A DNA stretch of 64,000 bases from Gammaproteobacteria bacterium (GTDB taxonomy: Bacteria > Pseudomonadota > Gammaproteobacteria > DSM-16500), in contig JAJNBC010000008.1 in assembly GCA_021156085.1 (NCBI GenBank), positions 21,281-85,280 on the forward strand. Direction: 5' to 3'. Each line of letters opens with the position of its first letter. Position 1 is the first letter of the stretch. The notes beneath the pieces were generated by a model that saw only the letters and a list, made by a program, of their open reading frames with translations, did not search any database and was not told the DNA's origin. Below are positions 43,857-54,371 of this stretch, in pieces. A program made the translations under genes and the position numbers.

Positions 43857-46800
43857 TCATTTAACTTCGGATGATTATACATTGACTGATATCGCCCTTA
43901 TAGGTATGTCTGGTCGGTTTCCAGGTGCCCAGAATGTGGATGATTTTTGGGAAAATCTGCTTAATGGTGTGGAATCGCTGCGGCAATTTACCACTGATGA
44001 ATTAAAAGAAGCGGGCGAAAGCGAAGCTTTATTAAAAGATCCTAAGTATGTGCCAACGAATGGGATCTTAGAGAACATAGAATGGTTCGATGCCCCTTTT
44101 TTTGGGATTAATCCACAAGATGCTAAATTAATGGATCCCCAACAGCGCGTATTTTTAGAATGTGGGTGGGAAGCATTGGAATCAGCGGGCTACGTTCCAG
44201 AAAAATATAAAGGAGTTATTGGGGTGTATGCAAGTATGGCAGACAGCACGTATTTGCAGCATAATATATTGAAAAATCAGGATATGTTAAAGTCATTAGA
44301 CTGGTTTCAAGCACGTATTGCCACAAGTATCACAACATTGAGCACGCAGCTTTCTTATAGGCTTAATTTAAAGGGGCCCAGCCTTAATGTGGTAACAGCA
44401 TGCTCCTCTTCTTTGGTGGCCATTGCAACGGCATGTCGCTCTTTAATTGATTATGAATGTGATATGGCCGTTGCTGGGGCTGCAGCTATTGCTGTACCTC
44501 AATTACGTGGCTATCTTTTTCAAGAAGGGGGCATAGAATCACCGGATGGTCATTGCAGAGTATTTGAGGCGAATTCCAAAGGCACTGTGTTTAGTAATGG
44601 AGTAGGTGTGGTTGTTTTAAAACGATTGCAAGATGCGATTCGGGAAGGCGATCATATTTACGCAGTCATTAAAGGGTGGAATATCAATAATGATGGCGCC
44701 GACAAAGCAGGGTTTTCTGCGCCCAGTGTGAGTGGGCAAGCGCGATGTATGGCTTCTGCTTTGGCATTTGCCAACATACGTGCCGAATCCATCAGTTATA
44801 TAGAAACCCATGGTACAGGTACAAGCGTGGGTGATCCCATTGAATTAAAGGCGCTAACACATGCATTTCATCTGACAACAAATAAAAAATCCTTTTGTGC
44901 AATTGGTTCTGTTAAAACAAATATAGGTCACACTGATATTGCGTCAGGTATGCCAAGTGTAATGAAAGTGGCAATGGCTTTGAAGCATAAAATGATACCT
45001 GCGACATTGCACTATAAGGATCCTAGTCCTCATATTGATTTTCCAAATACACCGTTTTATGTGAATGCACAATTTCAAGAATGGAGTGAGAGTATTCTTC
45101 CTCGGCGTGCCTGTGTTAATGCTTCAGGCATAGGAGGGACCAATGCTTTTCTAGTCATGGAAGAATATGAAAAAATAAAGCAAAATCACCCAAGCCGTCC
45201 GTGCCAATTATTATTGTTATCGGCGAAAACAAAGAGTAGCTTAGAACAAGCTACGCAAAAACTAAAAGAACATTTAGCGAAAATAAATACTCCGGAAGAA
45301 TTAGCAGATACCGCATTTACTCTTCAAGTAGGGAGGGCTGATTTTAATCATAGGAAATTTTTGGTTTGTAGAGATGCCGAAGATGCATTAGCTATTTTAA
45401 ATGAAGCCTCCTCTCCTAGACTCTTTACAAAAAATTATTCGGGCTATGATTCTCCTAAAATTGTTTTTATGTTCCCAGGCCAAGGATCCCAATATGTGGG
45501 CATGGCCAATGATTTATATTATTCTGAACCTGAATTTGCAAAGTGGATAGATACTTGCTGTGATTATTTAAATGCTTCTACCCGACAAGCAGTGCATAAT
45601 TTAATTTTTAGGCGAGATAATGAAAATTTAGATGTTCATGATACAGCCATAGTCCAGCCAAGTTTATTTATTATTGAATATGCTTTGGCAAATTTATTCA
45701 TCAGCTTAGGCGTACAACCGCAAGCGATGATTGGCCACAGCATAGGGGAATACGTGGCTGCGTGCTTAGCGGACGTCATTAGCTTAGAAGATGCTTTGCG
45801 GATTGTTTGTCAACGGGGCAGGCTCATGTCCAATACTTTGCCGGGAGCCATGTTAGCCATCTTACTCCCAGAAGATCAACTTATCACAACTACTGTAGAG
45901 GGGGAAGTGTCTTTAGCGGCGGTGAATTCACCCTCGAATTGTGTTGTTTCAGCCACAGAAAATGTCATTTTTGCGCTTGAAAAAGAATATGAAAAGCTTG
46001 GGGTAGTGACGCGCAGGGTAAGAACATCGCACGCTTTTCATTCTCATTTAATGGAGCCAGCTTTAAATGATTTTCTCGCACTTCTCAATAAAATTACTTT
46101 TAGAAAACCACTTATTCCTTTTATTTCTAACTTAACCGGAACTTGGATTCGTGATGAAGAAGCCATGAGTCCAAATTATTGGGTCAATCATCTCAGGCAA
46201 ACGGTAAAATTCTTGCCTGGTTTACAGACATTGATAAATGAGCGTTATATGGCTTTTATTGAAGTTGGTCCTGGTAAAACATTAACGCATTTTACTAATG
46301 AATTAATTAAAAGAAATGAAGATTTCTGCGTGCAAAATATCTTATCGAGTGCGAATAATAAGATAACGGGACAAGAATCTTTTTTACTAACACTTGGCCG
46401 GCTTTGGTTGTATGGTGTAAAGATAGATTGGGATCATTTTTACACCTATGAGAAAAGAAGCCGCATTCCTTTGCCTACCTATTCTTTTGACCGCCAGTAT
46501 TATTGGATTGAATCTGATTTTGATCAAAAAGAGCAGATATCCGCGGAAAGACAACCTTATGAAAAATGGTTTTATGAACCTTCGTGGGTCAGAACTTCAT
46601 TACAATGCACACGCGTGATACCTGAAAATACTTTTTCTACTCCAGCCTGTTGGGTTATTTTATTGGATGCAGAGGGAATAGGTGGGACTCTTGCCGCTAT
46701 TTTAGCTTCTCATCATCAATTAGTGATCATGGTGAAGCCAGCATCCTGCTTTAGGCAATGCAATGATCATCAGTATGAAATCAATGTGGGGAAAAAAGAA

Positions 46801-49134
46801 GATTATTTAAGTTTTGTCAAAGCTATCTTAAAAATATCTTCTTTGCCGCTTTGTGTGATCAATTTGCTGCCGTTGACTGCTGAGCATACTATGACAGATT
46901 TAAATACGGCTGAAATAGAAACTACATTGACTCAGAGTTTTTATAGCACTTTGTTTTTTACCCAGGCTTTGACCGAGCAATCCTATAACAAGGCTAATAT
47001 ATTAGTGGTGTCTAATGAGTTATTTTCTGTGATGGGCCAGGAAGCTGTTTATCCTGCTAAAGCAACGGCCATTGGTCCTTGTCGAGTGATCTCCCAAGAA
47101 CAACCTTCTTTTAATATACGCTTAGTGGATATAGTTTTATCTGATTTTGTAGAAAGTGAGAAAAGAAGGGAGTTATGCAACCAACTTATTTTAGATACAT
47201 TCAGTAATGATTCCACATCATCAGAAAAAATTTTTTCTTATCGTTACTCATGGAAATGGATACAAGAATTTCGGCCGTTAAAATTCATGACGAATGTTAA
47301 TTTAAAACTCGCTCAAGAAGGTGTGTTTATATTCACAGGTGGTTTAGGCGGAATCAGTTTAACTTTAGCGAAGAAAATGGCGCTTACTCAATCCAATGCT
47401 CATCTGATATTATTTTCGCGTTCGTTTTTTCCGCCCCAAGCCGAGTGGCAAAGTTGGGTAGAAACGCATCCCAAAGCAAACTCAATAAGCAAAAAGATAG
47501 CTTTATTGAAAGATATTACTCAATTAGGGGCTAAAGTGAGTATTTATCAAGTCGATATTACTCATTATGAGGAATTAAAAAATTGTATTGCTGAAATCAA
47601 AAATAAATTTAATAAAATAAATGGCGTCATCCATGCCGCAGGTGTGGCGGGTGGTGGCTTGGCGCAATTAAAAACAAGCGAGATGGCGAATAAAGTATTT
47701 GCTCCTAAAGTGATGGGTACTTACATGTTAGTGCACATCTTACGTGAAGAAGCATTAGATTTTTTTGTGTTATGTTCCTCTATTAGTTCAGTGCTGGGTT
47801 TATTAAGCCAAGTAGATTACTGTGCTGCGAATGCATGTTTAGATGCATTTACCTCATTAAAGTTATTTAAAAATGAGGTGCCCTGTATTTCTATTAATTG
47901 GAATACATGGCGCGATATAGGTATGGCAGCTGAAATAGATAAACCAGCCGATGTGGTTTATTCAGCTCAAAATAATAATATTTCGCCGCTGGAAGGTGGG
48001 AATGTATTTGTTGATGTAGTAATGAATCCTTATAAGCAGGTGATTATTTCCGCTGTCCCACTGACTTCCGCTTTGCCTGTGCAAGAGTCAGGTAAAAATG
48101 GTAAAAAGCAGCAGAATACACTCGTTAAACGGGAAGAGATCATAGCAGATGTGAATGACTATCTGCCCCCAACAAATGAAATTGAGAAGAAATTAGCAAC
48201 CATTTGGCAAGATTTACTAGGTATAGATAAGATAAGCATGCAAGATGATTTTTTCATGTTAGGAGGTCATTCATTAATGGCGCTAAAATTATTGTCCCGC
48301 CTAGAAAAAGAAATGAATGTGAAAATCAGCCTGCAAACTTTAAATGAAGGAAAAACCATTCAAAAAATAGCGGAGGCTGTGAGCTCTTCTTTATCTGGAA
48401 AGATGATAGAGTATTCTTCTATTTTAGTACCTATCCGCTCAGGTGGAGAAAAATCTCCCTTGTTTTTAATGCATCCTGTAGGAGGCGATATTTTTTGCTA
48501 CCTACCTTTAGCGAGACATTTGAAATGGGATGCCCCTATTTATGGGTTACAAGATCCGAGCTTGGGCCAAGAAAAATTAATTTATAGCAGTATTAAAGAA
48601 ATGGCTGCTGACTATATTGTCGCCATTAAGCAAATTCAACCTAAGGGTCCTTATTTATTAGGCGGTTTATCTTTTGGTGCTACTTTGTCGGTTGAAATGG
48701 CGAATCAGTTACATCAACAAGGAGAAAAAGTCAGACCTTTATTATTATTCGATGGGTGGGCGCGATTTTCTGAAGAGCAGCATATTCAAAATATATTTAT
48801 GGAGGCGATGTCCCGTTTAAGCGAAAGCAAAGCCTGTGATGAGCAATTTGCTAAAATGAGTTGGGCAAGAATGTGTTTACTATTAAATTATGAAATTCCT
48901 CCTATATTAGTGAAAATGATGCTCTTCAAAGCAAGTGAGTTATTACCTGAATATCAGCCCATTGACCATAAGTATAGTCATTGGAGTCGATACACGGATG
49001 AAAGCAATATAGATCTCTATATTACCCCTGGAAATCATGAGACAATATTAGCCGAACCTAACGTAGCAGTATTGGCAAATAAGGTAGATGAAATTTTAGA
49101 TAAGATAATATTGCCTACCGAAGAGGTTAATTAA
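43840..49134 (+). CDS. Single-module polyketide synthase KS-AT-KR-ACP-TE
   Basis: Domains in order (numbered from ATG 43840, 1764 aa): ketosynthase about 16-430 with Cys188 (VTACSSS), His324 (ETHGTGT) and His364 (NIGHTD); acyltransferase about 545-850 with Ser634 (GHSIGE) and the malonyl-type motif HAFH at 731; ketoreductase about 1160-1370 with TGGLGGIS (last Gly of the usual motif replaced by Ser) and Tyr1327 (DYCAANA), lacking the LDD signature of B-type reductases; carrier with Ser1478 (LGGHSLMA); type I thioesterase with Ser1611 (GGLSFGA) and His1733 (GNHET). No dehydratase or enoyl reductase. It should add one malonate unit to the aminoacyl starter, reduce the ketone and release the chain. 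An upstream ATG at 43783 is less likely. Confidence 0.93.
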   Translation: MTTSVNHLTSDDYTLTDIALIGMSGRFPGAQNVDDFWENLLNGVESLRQFTTDELKEAGESEALLKDPKYVPTNGILENIEWFDAPFFGINPQDAKLMDPQQRVFLECGWEALESAGYVPEKYKGVIGVYASMADSTYLQHNILKNQDMLKSLDWFQARIATSITTLSTQLSYRLNLKGPSLNVVTACSSSLVAIATACRSLIDYECDMAVAGAAAIAVPQLRGYLFQEGGIESPDGHCRVFEANSKGTVFSNGVGVVVLKRLQDAIREGDHIYAVIKGWNINNDGADKAGFSAPSVSGQARCMASALAFANIRAESISYIETHGTGTSVGDPIELKALTHAFHLTTNKKSFCAIGSVKTNIGHTDIASGMPSVMKVAMALKHKMIPATLHYKDPSPHIDFPNTPFYVNAQFQEWSESILPRRACVNASGIGGTNAFLVMEEYEKIKQNHPSRPCQLLLLSAKTKSSLEQATQKLKEHLAKINTPEELADTAFTLQVGRADFNHRKFLVCRDAEDALAILNEASSPRLFTKNYSGYDSPKIVFMFPGQGSQYVGMANDLYYSEPEFAKWIDTCCDYLNASTRQAVHNLIFRRDNENLDVHDTAIVQPSLFIIEYALANLFISLGVQPQAMIGHSIGEYVAACLADVISLEDALRIVCQRGRLMSNTLPGAMLAILLPEDQLITTTVEGEVSLAAVNSPSNCVVSATENVIFALEKEYEKLGVVTRRVRTSHAFHSHLMEPALNDFLALLNKITFRKPLIPFISNLTGTWIRDEEAMSPNYWVNHLRQTVKFLPGLQTLINERYMAFIEVGPGKTLTHFTNELIKRNEDFCVQNILSSANNKITGQESFLLTLGRLWLYGVKIDWDHFYTYEKRSRIPLPTYSFDRQYYWIESDFDQKEQISAERQPYEKWFYEPSWVRTSLQCTRVIPENTFSTPACWVILLDAEGIGGTLAAILASHHQLVIMVKPASCFRQCNDHQYEINVGKKEDYLSFVKAILKISSLPLCVINLLPLTAEHTMTDLNTAEIETTLTQSFYSTLFFTQALTEQSYNKANILVVSNELFSVMGQEAVYPAKATAIGPCRVISQEQPSFNIRLVDIVLSDFVESEKRRELCNQLILDTFSNDSTSSEKIFSYRYSWKWIQEFRPLKFMTNVNLKLAQEGVFIFTGGLGGISLTLAKKMALTQSNAHLILFSRSFFPPQAEWQSWVETHPKANSISKKIALLKDITQLGAKVSIYQVDITHYEELKNCIAEIKNKFNKINGVIHAAGVAGGGLAQLKTSEMANKVFAPKVMGTYMLVHILREEALDFFVLCSSISSVLGLLSQVDYCAANACLDAFTSLKLFKNEVPCISINWNTWRDIGMAAEIDKPADVVYSAQNNNISPLEGGNVFVDVVMNPYKQVIISAVPLTSALPVQESGKNGKKQQNTLVKREEIIADVNDYLPPTNEIEKKLATIWQDLLGIDKISMQDDFFMLGGHSLMALKLLSRLEKEMNVKISLQTLNEGKTIQKIAEAVSSSLSGKMIEYSSILVPIRSGGEKSPLFLMHPVGGDIFCYLPLARHLKWDAPIYGLQDPSLGQEKLIYSSIKEMAADYIVAIKQIQPKGPYLLGGLSFGATLSVEMANQLHQQGEKVRPLLLFDGWARFSEEQHIQNIFMEAMSRLSESKACDEQFAKMSWARMCLLLNYEIPPILVKMMLFKASELLPEYQPIDHKYSHWSRYTDESNIDLYITPGNHETILAEPNVAVLANKVDEILDKIILPTEEVN

Positions 49135-51191
49135 TGACGCGTTCCATCTATCGATTTACGGATATTCACTCGGTTGATGAAAGAGAGAAAATGCTCTCAT
49201 TTTGTCAATTTATGGGTTTGACCGTCATATTTTTAAACCTCGATTTTTCGATTATAGATTTTAACGATCATGCTCAAAGAATTTATGGTTGGGAAAAAGA
49301 ACGTATTCTGCATACCTCATTTATTGAATGGTGTGAAGAACATAACATTATTTCACCTATTACGGCCGACGATATCTTATCCTTATTAAAAGGTGTGCCG
49401 GTTCTTTCTATTGAGAATTTATTGCCTAATAAACAAGGCGCGATGAGTTGGGATATCATCTGTAATACCGACATGCATCAAAAAGTGGATAGTATTGTTT
49501 TAATTGGAAAAATAATACCTTCAATAAAAAATCACCGGCTTTTAGTTGAAAAATTACAGCCTTTGTATAAGCCAAATAATCTAACCTCAAGAAAAGGTAT
49601 TCTCTTAGAAGATATTATTTATGGCATGCCGGGTATTGTATTTTGGAAAGATATTAATTTTATTTATTTAGGTTGTAATGATTTAACTGCAAATTTATTA
49701 AATCTTCCGTCTCGATACGATATTGTTGGTAAAACCGATTATGATTTTGGTTGGGAAAAAGAAGTGGTTGATGAATGTAGAAAGATTGATGAAAGAATTC
49801 TCGCAACAGGGCAGCCCGCGCGTGATATTGAAGAAACCATGTTTTTTCCCAAGCAAGGCAATATCACTTTTATTGCGAATAAAATGCCTCTTTATAATGA
49901 ACATAATGAAATCATAGGTATTATAGGCATTAACATTGATATCACAGCACGTAAAGAAGCGGAAACTGCTTTAGCTATTGCTAAGCAAGCAGCAGAAACA
50001 GCTAATAAGGCTAAATCTAATTTTATTGGCAATATGAGCCATGATATTAAAACTCCATTAGCGGGCATTGTAGGCATAGCAGAATATTTGGCATATACTC
50101 TTAAGAATAAAAAAAATATCGATCTCGCTTGTAAAGTACAAGAAGCAGGTCAGCAACTTATGCTTTTTATTGATAATTGCTTAGAGTCTGCCAAAATTGA
50201 AGATACCGAAATCACCAAGAAAAAAGAGTGTTTTAATTTAGAACTTCTTCTTAGCGAAGTCATGGCATTATATCAACCTGCTGTCAAGAATAAGGGGTTG
50301 TTATTATCTTCTTACTACGATGAGAAAGCATCCAAATTATTTTTAGGTCCGCGTGCAGCAATTTTTCGTATTCTAATGAACTTAATTGGTAATGCGATTA
50401 AATTTACTAAAGTAGGTTCGGTGGCTATTCATGTTAGCGCGGGTGAGAAATCGACGCCTAGTACGTCTATAGTTAAAATTTGTGTAGCAGATACCGGCAT
50501 AGGCATTCCACAAGATAAACATATTGAGGTTTTTGAGCGATTTATACGATTAGAACCTTCTAATAAGGGCATTACTACCGGCAGTGGCCTAGGGTTATTT
50601 CTTGTAAAAACAATGGTGGAGGCTATGCACGGAGAAGTTTATCTTCAGAGCGAAGAAGGAAGGGGTAGCCAATTTACCGTGGTATTACCTTTAGATATTT
50701 CTTTGTTGGCAGAGAATGAACATGCAGAAAATAAGATGATTTATCCTATAAATCGAGTGGCTGAGCTGAATAGTAAAGATAAGCTGAATGTTAGAAAAAC
50801 CTCTTCTAAATTACAGGTATTATTGATAGAAGATAGTAATATAGTGCTCAGAGTCACAGCCCTTATGTTGGCTTCATTTAATTGCGAAGTGGATGTAGCA
50901 GAAAATGGCGAAAAAGCGCTTAAATTGTTTAAAGAAGGAAAATATGATTTAGTTTTTATGGATCTAGGTTTGCCTGATTTATCTGGGTATGAAATTGCAA
51001 TCCAGTTTCGTCAAACAGAAAGAAATACTACTCATCGTGTGCCCATTATTGCATTGAGTGCTCATGTAACAGAGGAGATCACCCAAGAATGCTTAGATAA
51101 AGGTATGGATCAAGTATTAAGTAAACCTTTATCTATGGAAGAAGCAAAAAGTCTCATTGATTATTATGCATCGGTTGTTAGCTATGGCTGA
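49134..51191 (+). CDS. Hybrid sensor histidine kinase with two PAS domains and a receiver
   Basis: Two PAS-like sensor domains (about residues 20-130 and 145-275) are followed by a dimerisation helix with His303 in NMSHDIKTPL, the ATPase core (N box LIGNAIKFT, G1 VADTGIGIP, G2 GSGLGLFLVK), and a receiver with Asp610 in FMDLGLPD and Lys664 in LSKPL. There are no membrane segments, so it senses an intracellular signal. Its ATG shares one base with the PKS stop codon (TAATG), so kinase and synthases should be made together. It may sense the product or control its export or use. No separate DNA-binding regulator lies next to it. Confidence 0.93.
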   Translation: MTRSIYRFTDIHSVDEREKMLSFCQFMGLTVIFLNLDFSIIDFNDHAQRIYGWEKERILHTSFIEWCEEHNIISPITADDILSLLKGVPVLSIENLLPNKQGAMSWDIICNTDMHQKVDSIVLIGKIIPSIKNHRLLVEKLQPLYKPNNLTSRKGILLEDIIYGMPGIVFWKDINFIYLGCNDLTANLLNLPSRYDIVGKTDYDFGWEKEVVDECRKIDERILATGQPARDIEETMFFPKQGNITFIANKMPLYNEHNEIIGIIGINIDITARKEAETALAIAKQAAETANKAKSNFIGNMSHDIKTPLAGIVGIAEYLAYTLKNKKNIDLACKVQEAGQQLMLFIDNCLESAKIEDTEITKKKECFNLELLLSEVMALYQPAVKNKGLLLSSYYDEKASKLFLGPRAAIFRILMNLIGNAIKFTKVGSVAIHVSAGEKSTPSTSIVKICVADTGIGIPQDKHIEVFERFIRLEPSNKGITTGSGLGLFLVKTMVEAMHGEVYLQSEEGRGSQFTVVLPLDISLLAENEHAENKMIYPINRVAELNSKDKLNVRKTSSKLQVLLIEDSNIVLRVTALMLASFNCEVDVAENGEKALKLFKEGKYDLVFMDLGLPDLSGYEIAIQFRQTERNTTHRVPIIALSAHVTEEITQECLDKGMDQVLSKPLSMEEAKSLIDYYASVVSYG

Positions 51192-51200
51192 ATGGGTGTT

Positions 51201-54200
51201 TTATTTTGAAGGCATAGGTACTGGGTTTCCTGGCATAGAAGCTCCTGTAGGAGGAAGAAAACTGGGCTGCTTAAACATCACAGCCTGAGCCGCATAATTT
51301 TTTACAACAACCTCGTGAAAAGTAGCCTGGAGTTCCGGTGTTTCTGCGCTACATTTGAAAGTAAGATCTCTTATCAATTTCTGAAAATCAGGCGTAAAAT
51401 GCGGGTAGTCGTCAGAATATTCTTCTAATAAAAGCCATAGAATAGTCCCTGCTCCTTTTTTATTTGTTGTAGAGAAAGCATCAAGTTCTTTAAAGGCTTT
51501 TTCGATATAAGAATAGTAAGGAGGATGAGAACCCTCTTGTCTCAGATTACTCAGTTCTTTTTTTAATTGAAGCAAAAGAATATGTGCTAATGCACCTTGT
51601 CCTTTACGACAAGCTATCTGTAATAAGCTCATTCCTTGAATGCCTTGATTTAAAGAAGTATCGGGCAAGATAAGCTGAATAATGCTAACATTATGTTGCT
51701 CCGCTAAGTAAATGGCATTGGTAATCGCACCCAGATCAACATTCACAATATTCTGTTCTTTATCTGTTAAAATGACACTCGCACAACGTTGGCTAAGAAG
51801 AGCAACCCACGCGTTCTTAGGATTAGTTTGTAAGAGGGCAGAGCTACAATGAGACGCTGTGGTATAAAATACGAAATTGTCTCCGCGCGGAGTAACTTCC
51901 GTGAGAGACTGAGCGCCATTTTCTCTCAATATTTGCTCAATCCACACCTCTTCTTTAGTAAGAACTGGCTCGGGTTCTTTTGGAAGAAAAGAGTGTTTTA
52001 TAGAAGTAACTTCATTATTGAAAAAATTAAAAGAAGCAGCTGCTCTACTCGTCGTTTTTAGTATTTTTTCTTCAAGAAGTTTTTTAGCATTTCGCTTGCC
52101 AATACACACATCCAGTACGGAGTAGCGACGAGCTTCATAAGGCGGTTTCCCCACTTGATAAGGTTCTGTGGTGAGGGAATTGGGATTGGCACCAAAATCC
52201 AAGAGCAATTGAATGATTTCGGGAGGAGCTTTTCTAATGATAGCTTCATGAAGCGGTGTGTAACCCCAACCATTTTCAATATTAATATGCTGTGCAACTC
52301 CAGGCAAACGAAGAAATTCAAGTAGCTGTGCTTTGGTAATTTTACCTTTCATTGCCGCATAGCAAACCCAATGTAAGGGCGTTTCATAAAGATGATCGTC
52401 GTCTGCTATTGTGGTGTAAGCCTCGGTTTTATATTTTTTGCAATACTCAATAATTTCCTTCCACGCTAGTGGTGAAATTGCTAACTGTTTTAAATTGTTT
52501 CTAAATTTTCTTTGTTCAATTTCGCTAGGAGCTATCTCTTTTTCTTCAATGTAATCTTTAGATTCAGCTTCACGAGCAACCTGTTGAGCCTTTATCTGCA
52601 TTTCTTGCAGATGCCCTGTTAGTACCTTATTGAAAAAATAGTCAGGCCCAATATTAAAATCAAAGGAATAATAGGGTTGCGTGAGCTTGGTATCACCGGT
52701 GCCCGCTATTTTTCTTTGTGGATTAATTTTGGGAAAGCCATCACGCAAATAATAATTATCTTTCAAACCAAAACTTTCTCTGACTTTTTTTTCTAAAAGA
52801 GCTAATTGCTCGGCATTTTCATCGCCATTAATTGGAGTGACAAAAGTTAAGCGATCGCGTTCGAAGCTAAAAGAGCCCCCTAGCCCATCGATAGTTCTGA
52901 GAAAGAAAAAGTTCAATTTTTTAAGAGCCAACTCAGAGGTGTCACTTCTTTCAAACATAGCCAGAGGATCAAGTGCCATCTGGAAATAACGAAAGCTAGC
53001 TGTGGGGTAAAAAGCATTTTCTTGCCCTTCCGCAGCGAGTTGCCCAACAATTTGAAGGCTTGGCAACAAAAACGCGCTTTTTTTACCTTCTTGATCTCCT
53101 TTCATAACAATATAGCCAGGTGCTGCTACATTGAACCCTGGAACAGGCTGTTTGGTATGGGCTGTGGTAGAGCCTAATGTACGTGTTTTAAATCCGGGAT
53201 TGTTTTTTAATAAGCGATACTCTTCAGGAGAAGGAGAGGCATAAGCCGTTCCAAAGCTAATGTGGCTTTCTTGTGCCTTTGCTGTTTTCTCTATGCCTTC
53301 TTTTTCTTCACCTCTTTCTTTTCCTCTTAATTCTGAGGACCGACGTACATAATTATAGGTGGGAACGAGAAAATTATTTTTTATAATTTCATCTCTTTTC
53401 TTTTTGGCCCGTTTTTCAAGTCGATCCTCCAATGTTGCAATAGCTTCTTCCAGAGTAAATTGATTCCCTAATTCAGCTTGAAGTTCTTCTAAAACCTGCT
53501 TTATTTGAAAACGAATAACCGGAGGTAAAATACCGTAACTTACATAACCTGCCTCATCCGCCTTAAATTTATCTTTAATTGTGTGGCTTATTTCTTCTTT
53601 ATCTAAAAGAGAAAGTAAATTTTTTTCTAGAAGCTTTTCATGCAAAATTTTATAATCATTAGTCTCTAGATAAAGCAGTATTTTATTAATGTCTAGCTTG
53701 TCTTCTTCTTCTATTTCAGCATTAAGTTGATATCTATCGCAAAAATGAAGAAAAGAAAGCAGCGTTTCTTTCGTAGAAAGATCGGGGGCTTCAAAACGAT
53801 TACGATGTTCCATTTCCACTTGCTTGAGTAAAGCAGCATCCAGGTCGTGTTGTTGTTTTCCTGCATAAACACGCAGGTAGGTTTCGTCTTCCTGTTTTTC
53901 TACTTTTTCTTGAGGCGAGAGAAAAGGATATTTCTTGTGAATAGAAACAGTTTCTTCGTTTAGTACAGCATTGGAGAGCGGTTTAATTATTAAACCTAGC
54001 TTCTCTTTCATTTGGCTCGTCTTATAATAGAATTGAGTATAGAGGCCTCTGAACCGCCCTGGATTTTGAGGATCATCCCACCGCGCGATTAAGGAAAGGG
54101 CCTCCGGATTACAGAAGAATTCTTCTATTTTTTTATCTGTGCGTGTAATGAAGAGATAGTCAAATCGATATGTATGAGTTGTATCAATGAGCTTAAAAGA

Positions 54201-54233
54201 AATTTTTTTCTCGGCGAACATTAGAGTAGTCAT
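51201..54233 (-). CDS. Large ankyrin-repeat protein (1010 aa)
   Basis: Two adjacent ankyrin repeats are clear at about residues 610-680 (ETPLHWVCYAAMKGKIT, GYTPLHEAIIRKAPPEIIQLL), a diverged one follows (YSVLDVCIGKRNAKKLL), and another helix pair is seen near residue 870 (MSLLQIACRKGQGALAHIL). The N-terminal 550 residues are unrecognised; they include a Lys/Glu coiled coil near 265-290 and a strand-helix stretch (DRLTFVTPINGDENAEQLALL) resembling the module in other unknown proteins here. The tail is Pro/Met-rich. No signal peptide. It converges on the sensor kinase with 9 bp between stops. Ankyrin proteins of intracellular bacteria often bind host proteins; this role is inferred. Confidence 0.75.
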   Translation of the reverse strand: MTTLMFAEKKISFKLIDTTHTYRFDYLFITRTDKKIEEFFCNPEALSLIARWDDPQNPGRFRGLYTQFYYKTSQMKEKLGLIIKPLSNAVLNEETVSIHKKYPFLSPQEKVEKQEDETYLRVYAGKQQHDLDAALLKQVEMEHRNRFEAPDLSTKETLLSFLHFCDRYQLNAEIEEEDKLDINKILLYLETNDYKILHEKLLEKNLLSLLDKEEISHTIKDKFKADEAGYVSYGILPPVIRFQIKQVLEELQAELGNQFTLEEAIATLEDRLEKRAKKKRDEIIKNNFLVPTYNYVRRSSELRGKERGEEKEGIEKTAKAQESHISFGTAYASPSPEEYRLLKNNPGFKTRTLGSTTAHTKQPVPGFNVAAPGYIVMKGDQEGKKSAFLLPSLQIVGQLAAEGQENAFYPTASFRYFQMALDPLAMFERSDTSELALKKLNFFFLRTIDGLGGSFSFERDRLTFVTPINGDENAEQLALLEKKVRESFGLKDNYYLRDGFPKINPQRKIAGTGDTKLTQPYYSFDFNIGPDYFFNKVLTGHLQEMQIKAQQVAREAESKDYIEEKEIAPSEIEQRKFRNNLKQLAISPLAWKEIIEYCKKYKTEAYTTIADDDHLYETPLHWVCYAAMKGKITKAQLLEFLRLPGVAQHINIENGWGYTPLHEAIIRKAPPEIIQLLLDFGANPNSLTTEPYQVGKPPYEARRYSVLDVCIGKRNAKKLLEEKILKTTSRAAASFNFFNNEVTSIKHSFLPKEPEPVLTKEEVWIEQILRENGAQSLTEVTPRGDNFVFYTTASHCSSALLQTNPKNAWVALLSQRCASVILTDKEQNIVNVDLGAITNAIYLAEQHNVSIIQLILPDTSLNQGIQGMSLLQIACRKGQGALAHILLLQLKKELSNLRQEGSHPPYYSYIEKAFKELDAFSTTNKKGAGTILWLLLEEYSDDYPHFTPDFQKLIRDLTFKCSAETPELQATFHEVVVKNYAAQAVMFKQPSFLPPTGASMPGNPVPMPSK

Positions 54234-54371
54234 TTTTTCCTCATAAAAAATTTTTATACCAACATACCATGAACTTTTTTAGATTTCAATTTTTTAAAAT
54301 GAATGAAGTGAGGATATTTTCTATCGAATACAGTACTGACTGTCTGGTGGCCTATGGATCAGGGCGATGCA

